Below, piece by piece: positions 1 to 11,761 of a stretch of DNA of 64,000 nucleotides; position 1 is the stretch's first letter; each line of letters opens with the position of its first letter. A program made the translations under genes and the position numbers. This DNA is from Acanthaster planci. Lineage: Eukaryota; Echinodermata; Asteroidea; Valvatida; Acanthasteridae. The stretch lies in contig NW_019091440.1 in NCBI RefSeq assembly GCF_001949145.1, forward strand, positions 721,398 to 785,397, written 5' to 3'. The notes beneath the pieces were generated by a model. It ran no database searches. It was not told the origin of the DNA and saw only the letters and a list, made by a program, of their open reading frames with translations.

Positions 1-368
1 TTGAGCAGAGCATCGGAGAGAGTACTGTCAACTGGGTTGAGGCTTAGACTTCTCTACGGCAAGTTGTCGAAACGTCGTCAAGTGATCCATCTTGGGAAGT
101 AGGCCCATTCAGTTGCAGTGTTAATTAATGGCTTGTTCTTCAGTTGAAAAACGAGAACACACCATGCGAGTACAGTATCAGTGAGTACAGCACCTCGTTC
201 CCTCAGTGTGGAGCTGTAAATTTGCTGTGCCGGGCTTAATTAGTACCAGCAACTCCGAGAGGGGGTTCAAAACCATAAACATCTGTGCAATCGGACGCCT
301 GAAAAGTTTCACTCGTTTAGTTTATCGCGCCGAATTAGTGAGCCGGTCCGTCGCAACCAGGGAAGAAG
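1..368 (+). other. 5' flank or 5' UTR of the mucin-like gene
   Basis: No convincing coding exon is visible. The stretch lies directly upstream of the start codon at 369 and probably holds the promoter and 5' UTR of that gene. No clear TATA box or splice pair was found. Confidence 0.3.
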
Positions 369-1793
369 ATGATACCGGGAAGAAGTGAGAGATCGTGGCT
401 GTGCGTTGTTGCTGTCGTGTTGGTCCTTCTCCAGCTTACTCGGCATGTTCACTCCCAGAGCTCGTCCCCGTCCCCGACAACGCCAAGCCCTGCCTCTTCC
501 GCCGGCGGATCCGTACCGCCTGGCACGGCTAGCGCTAGCGGGACCGTTGCTAGTGCTATTTCCGCCGCGGCACCGTCAAGTGCAGGTGACAACTCGACAG
601 ATACGCCTGCGATGGCTGGTGCCAATGAAACAAGTAAGGGTGCAGTTCAAGGAACAAGAAGAGCAACGTGGACAACGGACTTTCACAATAGTGCGCCACC
701 AAGAGTTTGCAACACGTTGTCCAATCATAACGCGCGAAATTTGTCGACCCTTTCCAAACGCGCATTGGGTCGACAAATTTCGTGCATTGTTATTGGCCAA
801 TGCGTGGCAAACTCTTGGTGGCGCACTATTGTGAAACGGCTGTATTCAAAACGCGTTGGTCCAATCGACTGGTTTCTCTGTACACCTCTTTAGTTTTAGT
901 TGTGCGTTCTACATTTTCCACAAAAGTCCCAAGTTTGAATACTTCTCTCCATTTTTAAATTTTCTTGATCAAAACAATAACTTATACTTGTTCACAACCG
1001 AGAGAACCGTGCAATTTTATGAATTTCGAATCGCATGTATGAGACCAAAAAAGTCCCCGGTCTCTGGTCAGGGGCTGTGTGTGGTGCTTTGACGCGGCTT
1101 TTTTTGCCCACATCTAAAACACGTTAGAATTACGCCGTAACATGACTCCAGTTTATCAAGCAAGATTGGCAGCTTTTGACATCGTATTTTACCAACAAAT
1201 AACTTTTTATCGACGCGCAGGTCCGCGGTGACGCGCGCACTGACCAGAAACCGGAGATTTTTTTGGCCTATATTCCTAATTGTTCCGCCCACGTCTTAAA
1301 GAAGTGCAGAGATAAAGCGGGTGAGGAAATGAGTTTTATTCTGTTTCAGAAGTAGCACGGCATATAAGTATTACACAGGCAGCAAACACAATTGGGCGCT
1401 GACAGTCCGCTTCAGGCCTGCTGGGATTTGAGCTTGGGCTATAATGCCTCCGAAATGTGATAGCTTTCCGTCCCGGATATTTTGCTCTTCGAAGGAGAAT
1501 TGTGATCTTGAAAACGAATGTAGCATAAAAGGGTGCATTTCTGTTCTCCTCCAACAGCCAATACAGCCATGCCAGCAGCGACCGGTAACATCACCGCGAC
1601 AGGGCTCACCAGCACCCAGAAAACCATCATTATCGCCGCCTGCGCAGGCGGTGGAGGAATCCTGATTATCGTCCTCACCGCTGGCCTCGTCTACTGTAAG
1701 GTCAAGGCGAACAAGCGCCGGAGAGTGCAGGTGACCACGGTTGGACCCCCGGTCGACGCTGCTGCGGCCGACTTGAGCGACCGTGGCCGATAG
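369..1793 (+). CDS. Small mucin-like type I membrane protein, two exons, 166 aa
   Basis: Exons are 369-633 and 1558-1793. The donor is ACAA|gtaagg and the acceptor ctccaacag|CC; both are phase 1, and the join is in frame to a TAG at 1791-1793. Residues 1-30 form a signal peptide (basic start, then a LCVVAVVLVLLQL core, ending near HVHSQ). Residues 31-108 are almost entirely Ser, Thr, Pro, Ala and Gly, as in an O-glycosylated stalk, with N-glycosylation sequons near N75, N86 and N99. Residues 111-135 are one membrane helix containing four consecutive glycines, followed by the basic stop-transfer KVKANKRRR and a 30-residue tail. AATAAA follows about 200 nt downstream. No family is recognised; it resembles small sialomucins in design only. 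The function is unknown, probably at the cell surface. The intron carries a palindromic MITE close to the donor. Confidence 0.72.
671..847. mobile_element. Palindromic MITE, copy 1
   Basis: This is a near-palindrome of about 177 bp. The arms begin around TTTCACAATAGTGCGCC, read through AAGAGTTTGCAAC and CCAAT, meet at GTCGAC, and return as the reverse complement. It lies in the intron of the mucin-like gene. Full copies occur at 5098-5273 and 21909-22086 and a half copy at 1911-1975. No transposase is encoded. Confidence 0.8.
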
Positions 1794-1910
1794 GCCTTGG
1801 ACCCTTGAGAACAAAGCACACGGGGGGGGTCACTGGTGGGGGGAGTGAGATTGAAATCTTGTGTTTTGTCCATTTTTGGGTCATGTCGTTCGGTTTTGAA
1901 TTATTTAAAG

Positions 1911-1975
1911 AGATTGTGATTGGTCAACGCGTTGCAAACTTTTGGAGGCGCACTGTTGTGAATCATCCATATTCA
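1911..1975. mobile_element. Palindromic MITE, right half only
   Basis: Only one arm is present: GATTGGTCAACGCGTTGCAA, then GGAGGCGCAC and a terminal ATATTC. It matches the right arm of the copy at 671-847. It lies in the 3' UTR region of the mucin-like gene, just before the AATAAA at 1995. Confidence 0.65.
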
Positions 1976-1994
1976 AAAGAGAAAAAAAACCTAC

Positions 1995-2000
1995 AATAAA
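1995..2000 (+). terminator. Polyadenylation signal AATAAA
   Basis: A canonical AATAAA lies about 200 nt after the stop of the two-exon mucin-like gene, on the same strand. It is the best candidate for its 3' end. Confidence 0.5.
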
Positions 2001-2158
2001 ACCCCGAAGAAATGATTTAGAAGATGATTTTAGGGAGACAAGGTAATTGACCGTTTGTTTGGGGTCGGATTGCATGGAAACTTACAGTCATAAGAAGAGG
2101 CGTTCCCCGCAGTAATGAAAGGTTTTTTGGAGGGGGGTAGTTATGCTTATTGTCTCTT

Positions 2159-3473
2159 TTAACCCTTCAATGTACTTATGTTTTTTTAAGACTGCAGAAT
2201 GGACGAACTCGGTATTTCAAAAAAGGTAAGGTTTTTCGAGCAAATCAGCGCGTGAGTCGATACTGATAGGACCGACCTTGCGCACGTGTATTGCTGTTCT
2301 CAAGTGACCTCCGACGCGCTTCAATTTGGGCTTGCGCTTTTGGAATACCGGACTTGCTCACTGGGAATTTTAGTTTCCTTTTAGTAGTTGTTTCATTGGT
2401 TGATGCACGTTCTTTATCAAATTTTGCTACCATTTAAAACAGTGTCGTAAATTTGTACAAAAACAAAACGCTGCCTGGTCATGGATAATTGAAAGGGGGT
2501 ATGAAACCATGTGAACCTGGGGGCGCTGTTCGTGATACTGATGTAGAGTACATCCTTAACTTTACGCCAACAGCGAGTTAAAAGCTGTTTCTTTATGTTT
2601 TCCCGTTTTCAGTTTTAATGACTGGATTTTGTTGACTGGGAAGTTCGTTTTCTCTCCACGAAAAAGTGGGAAAGATTAAACAGCACCCCCAAAGTGGAAG
2701 AACACCCCCCAAAAAAGAAACTACCCGGGAAATACAGCCCCATCCCGGAAGATTTACGCCCGTTTTTAAGAGACCCGTAGAGTGGTCCTGTCCTCATGTT
2801 GCATATTGGTTTATTAGATATTTGTAGGTGTGGAGCTTGTTTTGTGTTGTTTTCATAGAAAGACTGCGTGATTGCGTTTTGATTGACTATTTTTAAAGGC
2901 AAAATTGAGAATAAAAAGCATTTGTGATCAAGACAACTATACGTTTCGTAAGTGTGACGTCACTTCAGCTTAAACCACGCCCACTGCACACATGCACGGC
3001 ACATAGGGATACATGCATTGATCAATGTTTACGTGGAACCGTGGAACTGGAAGTTAACGCGCAACTTCAGCGATTGTCCAATGAGAACCTGCAAATCGTG
3101 GCGCGTCCGCCTTAGTGACGAAGTCACTTACAAACCGGATGCTTATATACACAGCCAGAGGCGTAGGATTTTTGGGCCGTTTTCCAATACTCAACTTCGT
3201 CTCCGTCTCAGGCTTCGTTCCCAAATCCAATCCTCGATTGTGGGCCTGAAGCCTTTAAATTAAATTGTACTACTGTAACTTGTGGTTCTCTTGCATCTTA
3301 TTTGATGTTTTGTGGCACTTATTACTGGGCCTACAACTTCAAAGTCAGCTAGTTAAAAAACGGTTGAAGCCTGAGACGGAGCCAATGTTGAATATTGGAA
3401 AACGGCCTTGGGCTCGTGAGCAGACAGTCGAATTTTCAGAGTGCATGCCTACAAAAGGGCAAAGTATAACAAT
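2159..3473. repeat. 1.3-kb direct tandem repeat, copy 1
   Basis: The block starts near TGTACTTATG and ends at AAAGTATAACAAT. It is repeated head to tail at 3475-4820 with high identity and small indels. Inside is an inverted repeat: about 3176-3225 (GGCCGTTTTCCAATACTCAA, then a CTCCGTCTCAGGCTTC block) pairs with about 3366-3404. No long reading frame is present. It could be a tandem transposable-element remnant or two allelic copies joined in assembly. Confidence 0.8.
2955..3149 (+). promoter_or_regulatory. Promoter-like module in the repeat: CRE, CCAAT, TATA
   Basis: A perfect CRE (TGACGTCA, 2955-2962) is followed by CACGCCCA, a CCAAT box at 3078-3082 in ATTGTCCAATGAG, and TATATA at 3144-3149. 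Order and spacing resemble a pol II promoter. No downstream gene is seen, so it may be a repeat-borne promoter or chance. Confidence 0.4.
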
Positions 3474-3474
3474 N
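3474..3474. other. Single undetermined base at the tandem-repeat junction
   Basis: One N lies exactly between the end of copy 1 and the start of copy 2 of the 1.3-kb repeat. This marks an uncertain assembly point. Confidence 0.9.
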
Positions 3475-4820
3475 AACCATTCCATGTACTTATGTTTCTT
3501 AAGACTGAAGAATGGACGAACTCGGTATTTCAAACTATTGATTCGAGCGAATCAGCGCGTGAGTCGGCGAACGGTCCGACTGACAGGACCGACCTTGCGC
3601 ACGTGTATTGCTATTGTCAAGTGACCTCCGACGCGCTTCATTTTGGGCTTGTGCTTTTGGAATACCGGACTTGCTCACTGGGATTTTAGTTTCCTTTTAG
3701 TAGTTGTTTCATTGGTTGATGCATGTTCTTGCTACCATGTAAAGTAGTGTCGTAAATTTGTACAGGGGACGTGAGGTTATGGGGCATGACGTAAAAAGAA
3801 AAGTAACACTGCCTGGTCATGGATCATTGAAAGGGGGTATGAAACCATGTGAACCTGGGGGCGCTGTTCGTGATACTGATGTACAGTACATTCTTAACTT
3901 TTCGCCAATAGCGTGTTCAAAGTTGTTTCTTTATGTTTTCCCGTTGTCAGTTCTAATGACTGAATTTTGTTGATTGGGAACTTCATTTCTCTCCACAAAA
4001 AGTGGGAAAGATTAAACAGCACCCTCAAAGTGGAATAGCAACCCCCCCAAAAGAAATTACCAAGGAGATACAGCCCCATCCTGGACGATGTACGCCCGTT
4101 TTAAGAGACCCGTAGAGTGGTACTTTCCTCATGTTGCATATTGATTTATTAGATATTTGTAGGTGTGGAGCATGTTTTGTGTTGATTTTATAGAAAGACT
4201 GCGTGATTGCGTTTTGGATTGACGATTTTTAATGACGAAGTTGAGAATAAAAAGCAGTTGTGATCAAGACAACTACACGTTTCGTAAGTGTGACGTCAAT
4301 TCAGCTTAAACCACGCCCACTGCACACGTGCACGGCACATAGGGATACATGCATTGATCAATGTTTACGTGGAACCGTGGAACCGGAAGTTAACGCGCAA
4401 CTTCAGCGATTGTCCAATGAGAACCTGCAAATCGTGGCGCGTCCGCCTTAGTGACGAAGTCACCTACAAACCGGATACGTTTAATACACAGCACGCGGCG
4501 TAGGATTCTTTGGCCGTTTTCCAATACTCAAATTCGTCTCCGTCTCAGGCTTCATTCCCAAAACCAATCCTCGATTGTGGGCCTGAAGCGTTTAAATTGA
4601 ATTTTATTACTGTAATTTTTGGTTCTCTTGCATCTTATTTGATGTTTTGTGGCACTATTGGACTAATTACTGGGCTTACAACTTCAAAGTCAGCTAGTTA
4701 AAAAAAACGGTTGAAGCCTGAGACGGAGCCGATGTTGAATAATGGAAAAAGGCCTTGGGCCCGTGAGCAGACAGTCAAATTTTCAGAGTGCATGCCTACA
4801 AAAGGGCAAAGTATAACAAT
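3475..4820. repeat. 1.3-kb direct tandem repeat, copy 2
   Basis: Same content and order as 2159-3473, ending at AAAGTATAACAAT. The CRE (4291-4298) and the CCAAT box (4414-4418) keep the same spacing as in copy 1, while the TATA box has changed to TTTAATAC. The internal inverted repeat is also kept (about 4509-4560 with 4713-4755). Confidence 0.8.
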
Positions 4821-5097
4821 TGCAATGGTCGTACCGGGTGGGGGAGCTCTTCTCTCCCCGGAAAAATGAACAAGCGAAAAGAAAGGAAAGGCGAACGATA
4901 GGGAAAAAAATTGGAAATTGACACTCTACCACCGCCGTCAGTAATTTGTCAATCTGCGACTTTCTACCCACTGGAGAAAAGCGGAGCCTTCGTTTGTTAC
5001 ATGCATGCACGAGTAACTGACACTATATGTTACGTGCACGCGTGACGGAGGACATGTAGTGGATGTGATCGATGCGTAGCCTACTTCTCAATGTAAT

Positions 5098-5273
5098 AAT
5101 ACGGTCGTTTCACAATAGGGCGCCTCCAAGAGTTTGCAACGCGTTGGCCAATCACAACGCTCGAAATTTGTCGACCCTTTCTAAACGCGCATTGGGTAGA
5201 CAACTTTCGCGCATTGTGATTGGCCAACACGTTGCAAACTCTTGGTGGCGCACTATTGTGCAACGGCCGTATT
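5098..5273. mobile_element. Palindromic MITE, copy 2
   Basis: This copy of about 176 bp has clear ends, AATACGGTCGTTTCACAATA on the left and the reverse complement of AATACGGCCGTTGCACAATA on the right. The inner arms contain AAGAGTTTGCAACGCGTTGG and CCAAT. The centre reads like copy 1. Confidence 0.82.
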
Positions 5274-7615
5274 GCTATGGATTTCGGGGATAAGGTCTGA
5301 CCGACGCCTGTAGGCCTACATTGTGCCTCTCTCGCGTGCCCAGTAGATTTTAGACGATCGACCTCCAAGCCTGATCTGAAATCACCCGACCGAACCGAAG
5401 GGTTTCTCACATCGCTGCTGCGCTCAAGGCTGGCGCGTATCAAAGTTTCGTGAGAACAGTCCCCAAGGTATACGACAAGACTCTACTACGAGGGCACAAG
5501 AATTACAACCAGAGGGGCTCTAGTTTGCTACCGTTCATTTTTTCTTTCCTCTAAAAGGCAGTAAATAATATAAATGAGCCATCGAGACAAAAAAAATCCA
5601 AGCTTTTTTTTTCTGGCAGGGAGGATTTTAGACACAGAATGTTGACACGAGGATCGTTCAGTCAACACTCCATGCACACTGTTTGTACATGAACCCCTGC
5701 AACTCGGTGTCATATTATATTCTGTACCCCTTTAAGTCTCTCTTCCTCACTATGGGCTTCCAGCCTCTAATAGATGAGGTTTGGATGGCTGCCATCTTGC
5801 AGACCAGAGCTTTTGTTCCACGGGTATGCACAAAGGAGGTTTCCCTGTGGAACAAAAGAACTGCCCTCACGAAAATCCTCTGTACACATGACAAAGCATA
5901 CTCAATGTGCAAGTCATGCGCACTACGCAGACAGTAAGTCCAATGTTCACGAGAGTCCAAATTTCACACAGCACTAGCTCCGTAACAGCGACCTCAGTTG
6001 CGAGTACCTCGGAGGCAAGAGCTGAGGTAATGTGACAAATGCCCAGGTCAGGCCGTCAGCTACATGGGGTTGAATACGGGGTGGGGCAGTGAAATGGTTA
6101 CAGCAAGATAAAAAAAATCCAGAATACCGGACTTGCATTTTGACACTTCCAATTAGGCCACCAACTCGCCACAAGGATTTCAACACATAATTGTTTTTAT
6201 TAAGTGAGGTGCATTCAGTTTATCCTCAATACGTTCATTCAAAACAACGCTACACATTCGTCATTTTTAGGTTCGCTTCGGCAAAAATAGTAACTCCATT
6301 GTCAAGTCACTTCCAAGTTAATATGACTTCAGAAATCAATAATGACTGACAAAAGGTGACGAGTGAGTTATTTGGGAATGTTCCAACTGAAAAAAGGTAA
6401 TATCAAACTATTTTCAACAATAGAAATTACACAAGGCTAATTGGTCTTTCCGGAATGGGGTATAGTGAGGTTTTCAAATTACTGAAACATTTCAGGGAAC
6501 CCTTAAAACGGGAGACAAATCGAAAACAAAAAGCAATAATATAACGCCCGTGATTCAAAACCTCAACTTGGCAAAAAAAGTCGAAGTTAATGACATGGGA
6601 CCTTTAATCAACTGCATTTGTTTCATCATAATGTAGAAATAAGCACAGTTCAGAACCAATATTCCAAGACGAATGTGTATCGTTGTTTTTTGTGTGATCA
6701 CTGACTCTACACATACATGTGCAAGAAAGCATATGACAGGTGAATTAACGTATCGATGTTTAAATGGAATTCTGAGGAAAATCGGCAGACTTTCCAAGAC
6801 ATTTCAAGTGTTTTTGCTGAGGTTTTGTCTCACGTTAAGCCTCAAAATAATCTTGAACCTGAAGAAAATGTACATGAGTAAAATTCAAAGTATAGAAATA
6901 TGACTTCCATGAAGTTCCAACCGCATTATCATTGCAAGATTCCTGGAAGGTAAGGTCCAAAAGGTTTCCAATGAACAACACAGACTTAATCAGAACAGTG
7001 AGCCTGCAAGCTTTCAAGATTGTTACACCTGACCAACTTTTGGAAAATAAAATGACTTTAACCGTGGGCGGTGCTGACATATTTACTTTTCTGTCAGTGA
7101 AACAACTCGACCACACCTGCAATGACAAAGGAACTGTACATGTAAATGAATGAGATGGGATGACGTCGTGACATAATCCCATGAAACCACTGGTGACTGG
7201 CTGATCGTTTCGTGTGCGCAACAAGTGTCAACGGTTATCAGCCAATCACAGGGCCCTACTGAAATGAACGAAGCAACTCATCTGGCCCGGATGTCAAGCA
7301 CAATTAACTAGCACAAGAAGGTTATACACCGATTACATGCAAATAAATTATAGATGAATAAACTTCGTTAAAATTTTCTAACCAAAAATATACGTTCAAG
7401 AATAAACCTTTTCAAGATTAAGTAGTTTACAATATTTACACCACATCATTGCTTCGAAAATTCACAGAATTGGTGCTGCTGTGCTGGAATCGTGTGCTTC
7501 ATTTTCTCTGCAGCCATTTATACCTGAATGTATGGTCCACTTTTTCAGAAAAGTGCCATCTCCTGTTCTAATATTTCTCTTGCATATGCCATTTCGCTCG
7601 TCCCCCTCAGCCTTT

Positions 7616-7972
7616 GCAGCGCGCTGGGAGGGGCAAATGCCAACCTCGTTCTCATGGGAACGATCCTGCCGCGCCATGTTGGTTTCCAACATGTCTTGCC
7701 CGCTCTAACCCCTGGTACTGTATAATTTAAATATCCTACCAAATGTACCTTTTTGGGTGCGTTGCGTACACGATGCGTTCATGCGTTTCACTTTCACACC
7801 CCAAAAATACACTCCGTTGCGTTCGGCCGTCAAAATTGACGGATACGCAACGCTTGGCGCGTGTTGACGCGCATATGGAAAGGCGTCTTTATTGTTCAAA
7901 ATTTAATGAACTCTGTCCCGTGAGTGCTCCACGAAAATTACGTCATTCATTTGCCCTTCCCAGCGCCCGGGG
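7616..7972. repeat. Inverted-repeat (foldback) element of about 357 bp
   Basis: The left arm GCGCTGGGAGGGGCAAATG near 7620-7639 is matched in inverse by CATTTGCCCTTCCCAGCGC near 7948-7968. The interior is rich in GCGTTGCG-like motifs. It is probably a non-autonomous DNA element. No target duplication was identified. Confidence 0.5.
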
Positions 7973-10900
7973 GTGAGGCAGGGATGTCATGAACTTGACC
8001 AGGACAAAGGCTAAAAAGAAACAGTCTCGGCTCAAGTCACAACCTAGTCAAACTGTGAAATGAACTCTGATCATTTTTTTTTTAATTTAAGACGAACGCA
8101 CGTCTTTTCTGTCACATTTTGAAGAAAGCTTTTCTGCCAAACGTTTTGTCCGCTGTGAACCACCTGTCAACTGACACGGGGCCCAACTTTTTAACACCAT
8201 TATTTTGACTAACGACTGAAGCGTGACTGACCGGAATTAGACTACAGACGAGAATGTGACAGCAGAGAAAATGTCGCACGATTTCACTACGTCGGGAATA
8301 GTTTTGACCCGTTTCTACCGAAGAAAATACATGAAGCCTATTTTATTCTCAAAGCCTCCACGTAACTATTTAAAGCACAACCATTCAAGTGGCATGCAGT
8401 GTGACAGAAAAACACCATTTATCCACACTTTTCGTATAATATAGTAATTTGCCGTATTTACCATTGCGTCAGGGTACAGACGCTCATCCTATCTTAAATA
8501 ATGGTTTCGTTAGAATTAAAGTGTGTAATTGATTAACCATTACGTGACTACTTGCAGTAATGGTGAGTGCCAACTATTTTGTTCAACTGAGGATGCATGA
8601 CTTGTTTTTCACGCAACCAACTCAATTACTTGAGATTTTGTAAGGCGTCGCAAAGTGATGCGGTCATTAACATTTCCGCGGCATTAAATAGCAGGCGACT
8701 GTGAACAAACAAATCAATTAATGTAGAAACTGACCCAGTTTGGCCCTTCTCGACTTCCCTCCCAGACAGCTAATGTCCACAACGATACAGTGTCGTGAAC
8801 ATCTGTTCTCGATCCATGCAGCTACCCTTTCGTTCAACTTCGTTCTCAGAGGTCAAACACCACCAATATCCTCGAAAACCGTTCCAAATGTTTTACACTC
8901 TGGGTATGAACCAATACATCCAATCACTGGCTCCGACATTATGAATATATTTTTTCTTTTCATCCAATGAGTAACTGCATTAAGTAAAGTGCGTACAACC
9001 CGTCACACGCTTTCATAAAAATCGAACGATCGATTACTCCAGCTTCCAATCACTGACATTGACACACAAAATGTCAAATTCAATCTCAACATCCCTTTCA
9101 GTCGATACTTTCGTCTCAAGATACGTTCTCAAAGTTTGCACAACAGTGCCATCGGTATCGTAAAAACAGGTAGGCCTACATGAACTACTATTTTTTCAAC
9201 AATTACTTTACTTTTCGTGAAATGTTTTTGTAAGATGATTAATCGAAAATGATAAAAATTCGCTGGCCGCAAAAAGCACCACAGGCACTCAGAAGATGGA
9301 CGTACGTATTTCAGTGGTGTACGCCTCAACTACTATGCGCTTATTGCTTTGTTACAATGAGAAATGCACAAGTGTGAATGTGCAGTATGCATATAGCACA
9401 ATACAACATGCAGATACATGCACACGAACACACGGCTGAAAATCAAGGATGGATCTGAACCAAATTTCGGGGAGGGGGTGTGTTTTGGGGGACCACAAAC
9501 TCTGGAACCCTTTTATGTAATCTTATATGGCCCTCTAGGGGCTGAAGCTTAATCTAGGTGCTTTTTGTGCGCTTTCTTCCATTATTTTTCAAGAAACATA
9601 CTTTTTGCTCGCTGCTTTTTTGGGGGAGGGGGTTAGAGTTTTTTAAGATTTATTTCCAATCGAAAGAGGCCGACTTTTTTTTTCTTCGGCTTATCCTTGT
9701 TGTTGTCGCCTAACTCCTGTTCATTTTATCTAGTTTTGAGTCTTTACTGACAGAGGTTAGAAGTTAAAACCGCCCATCCCCCCAAAAAAGTCAAAATATT
9801 TTGCTTAAAAAATAATGTCAATAAAAAAATATAATAAACATGTCTCGAATGGAAATAAACGTAATGAAAAATAACAGCATTTATACAAATAACCGATGTA
9901 TAACTTATAATACATGGGGTTAAAATAAAAGAAAAGATCCTTTTCGGTGGATGTCTGTTTTGAAAGTGACTATACGTATTATAAAAAGTGAAAAAGGGTG
10001 CAGGAAGGTGCACTTAAAAGGCAGAAATTCTGCCAAATACTCCATGGAGCAAAAGGATCACAAAAGTTAACTACACCTACTACAAGCTGCTTATCGTCTG
10101 CCCAAAGGTGTACATGGAAAAAGGGTAAGACTGAGAAGTATGGCATTGTGGATATTAGAGAGAACATTTCGAACAAGGGGGTGGGGGGAGGATTGCATCA
10201 CTAGATCAGCGTGCATTTAAGCGACTCAGTTTAACCTCTCTGCAAAACAACATGGCTGAAGAACCCAATTTTTTTCTGTTGAGAGGCCTTACCATTTCAT
10301 AGGATTATTTCACTGCCCTTAATTTGTCACTTCCAAAAAAAAATTGAGGCATTTTAAACTCAATACTGAAACATTCAAAGAGACTCTTTTCTTTGTTCAC
10401 ATTGGAAAAGAATATCACCGGGAAAGTGCATTGTTAAGATGGGATGTGGGATTTTAGGAATTCACAGTGTGATTTTTCATTGTTTCTTGCCCAGGCAGGC
10501 ACTCACGGTCACATGTCAATACTTTCCTTGCTACAAACTGCTCAGAGACATTTTGCGAGGAAGGAAAATAGAAATTCTGGTTACATGTGGAAAATCTTTT
10601 CACAATTTTTGATTGGTTTTTATCCTTAAAGTTTGGTACTGTCTTTATGCGCACTTGCGCACCAGATATAGAAAGAACAGTGAGAATGTATCGTCGCAGC
10701 TGTAGGGAAAGTACCACGGGAAGTAACCTGTACTAGAGAATGCACTCTCGGCATATCAGACTTCACGGCCGTGCAGTCTTTTCCAGTTTTAGGTTTGTTT
10801 TGCCAACAGATGAGTCGTCATCGTTTTAAGAAAACGCTTTTGAGCAAAGGATGAGCAACTAATCACAACAATATTCATTTGTAGCCACACAGTAACACTG

Positions 10901-11761
10901 CACATTGATCAACTCTAAACCATTGAAAAACACGTAATAATTTGAACTTCGACAATTTATCTCCACTAAAACTTTCGTAAAATTCGACGGTGTTCAAATG
11001 CTTCTTCGTGTGCTTTTTTTGTTCTTAGTTGCTCTGAAAGGGGGGTGGTTAAAGGGAACTTTTGGGATCAATAAATTGAACTATTTCTACATGAGCAAAG
11101 GATTTCAATTCAATCTATACGTTCTCTTTTAAAACTGAGGCTTTTTTTTGATGTAGGGACAAAGTTAGTTTTCCAGCTTCTAGGGAACTAAACTGACGTT
11201 CGGTGAAAGCCATATTTCATTTTCATATTTTGAATCATTAATTTTGACTCCACATTTGGTTTTTACATGTCTCAATTTATGCCAAGTAAACGTCTATCAT
11301 GATTTTGATTGCCTTCTAATTAACTTTGGGAGACAAAATTTCATCCATAGGTCTTACCTTAAGAAAACTATGTTTATATTTTTGTGTTAACCAGATAATT
11401 CTAACAAACTCTATTTTGGAAATGATTGATACCATGGCTTACTTTCATACATAAGACTTGCTAATCAAGATTGTGCACCGACCAATCAATCAACTAGATA
11501 ACCAAGTTTATCCCCAAATCAAGTGGAACTAGTCTATTTGATCATGTTTGGTAGATTATGATAATCCAGCTTATCTTTTCACCAGTTATTAGTAAGTGAA
11601 GGGACAACTCATCTGGATTGAGGCTTACCAAGAGGACATGGTCACCAGATATTAATCCATGGTTGGACAAGACATTAATCATGTGGGTTACGACAATCTA
11701 GTTTTATACATTCCGATAATCCAGTTTCTCTTACTGGTACTTTGGTCAGTTCGGGGGACGT

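Larger units (their letters stand above)
4821..11761. other. About 6.9 kb without a supported gene
   Basis: Apart from the MITE at 5098-5273 and the inverted repeat at 7616-7972, only AT-rich non-coding sequence is visible. Open frames here are short, lack splice sites that would join them, and resemble no family I know. A small hairpin with a stem of about 15 bp (one mismatch) sits at 5810-5858. Confidence 0.5.
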
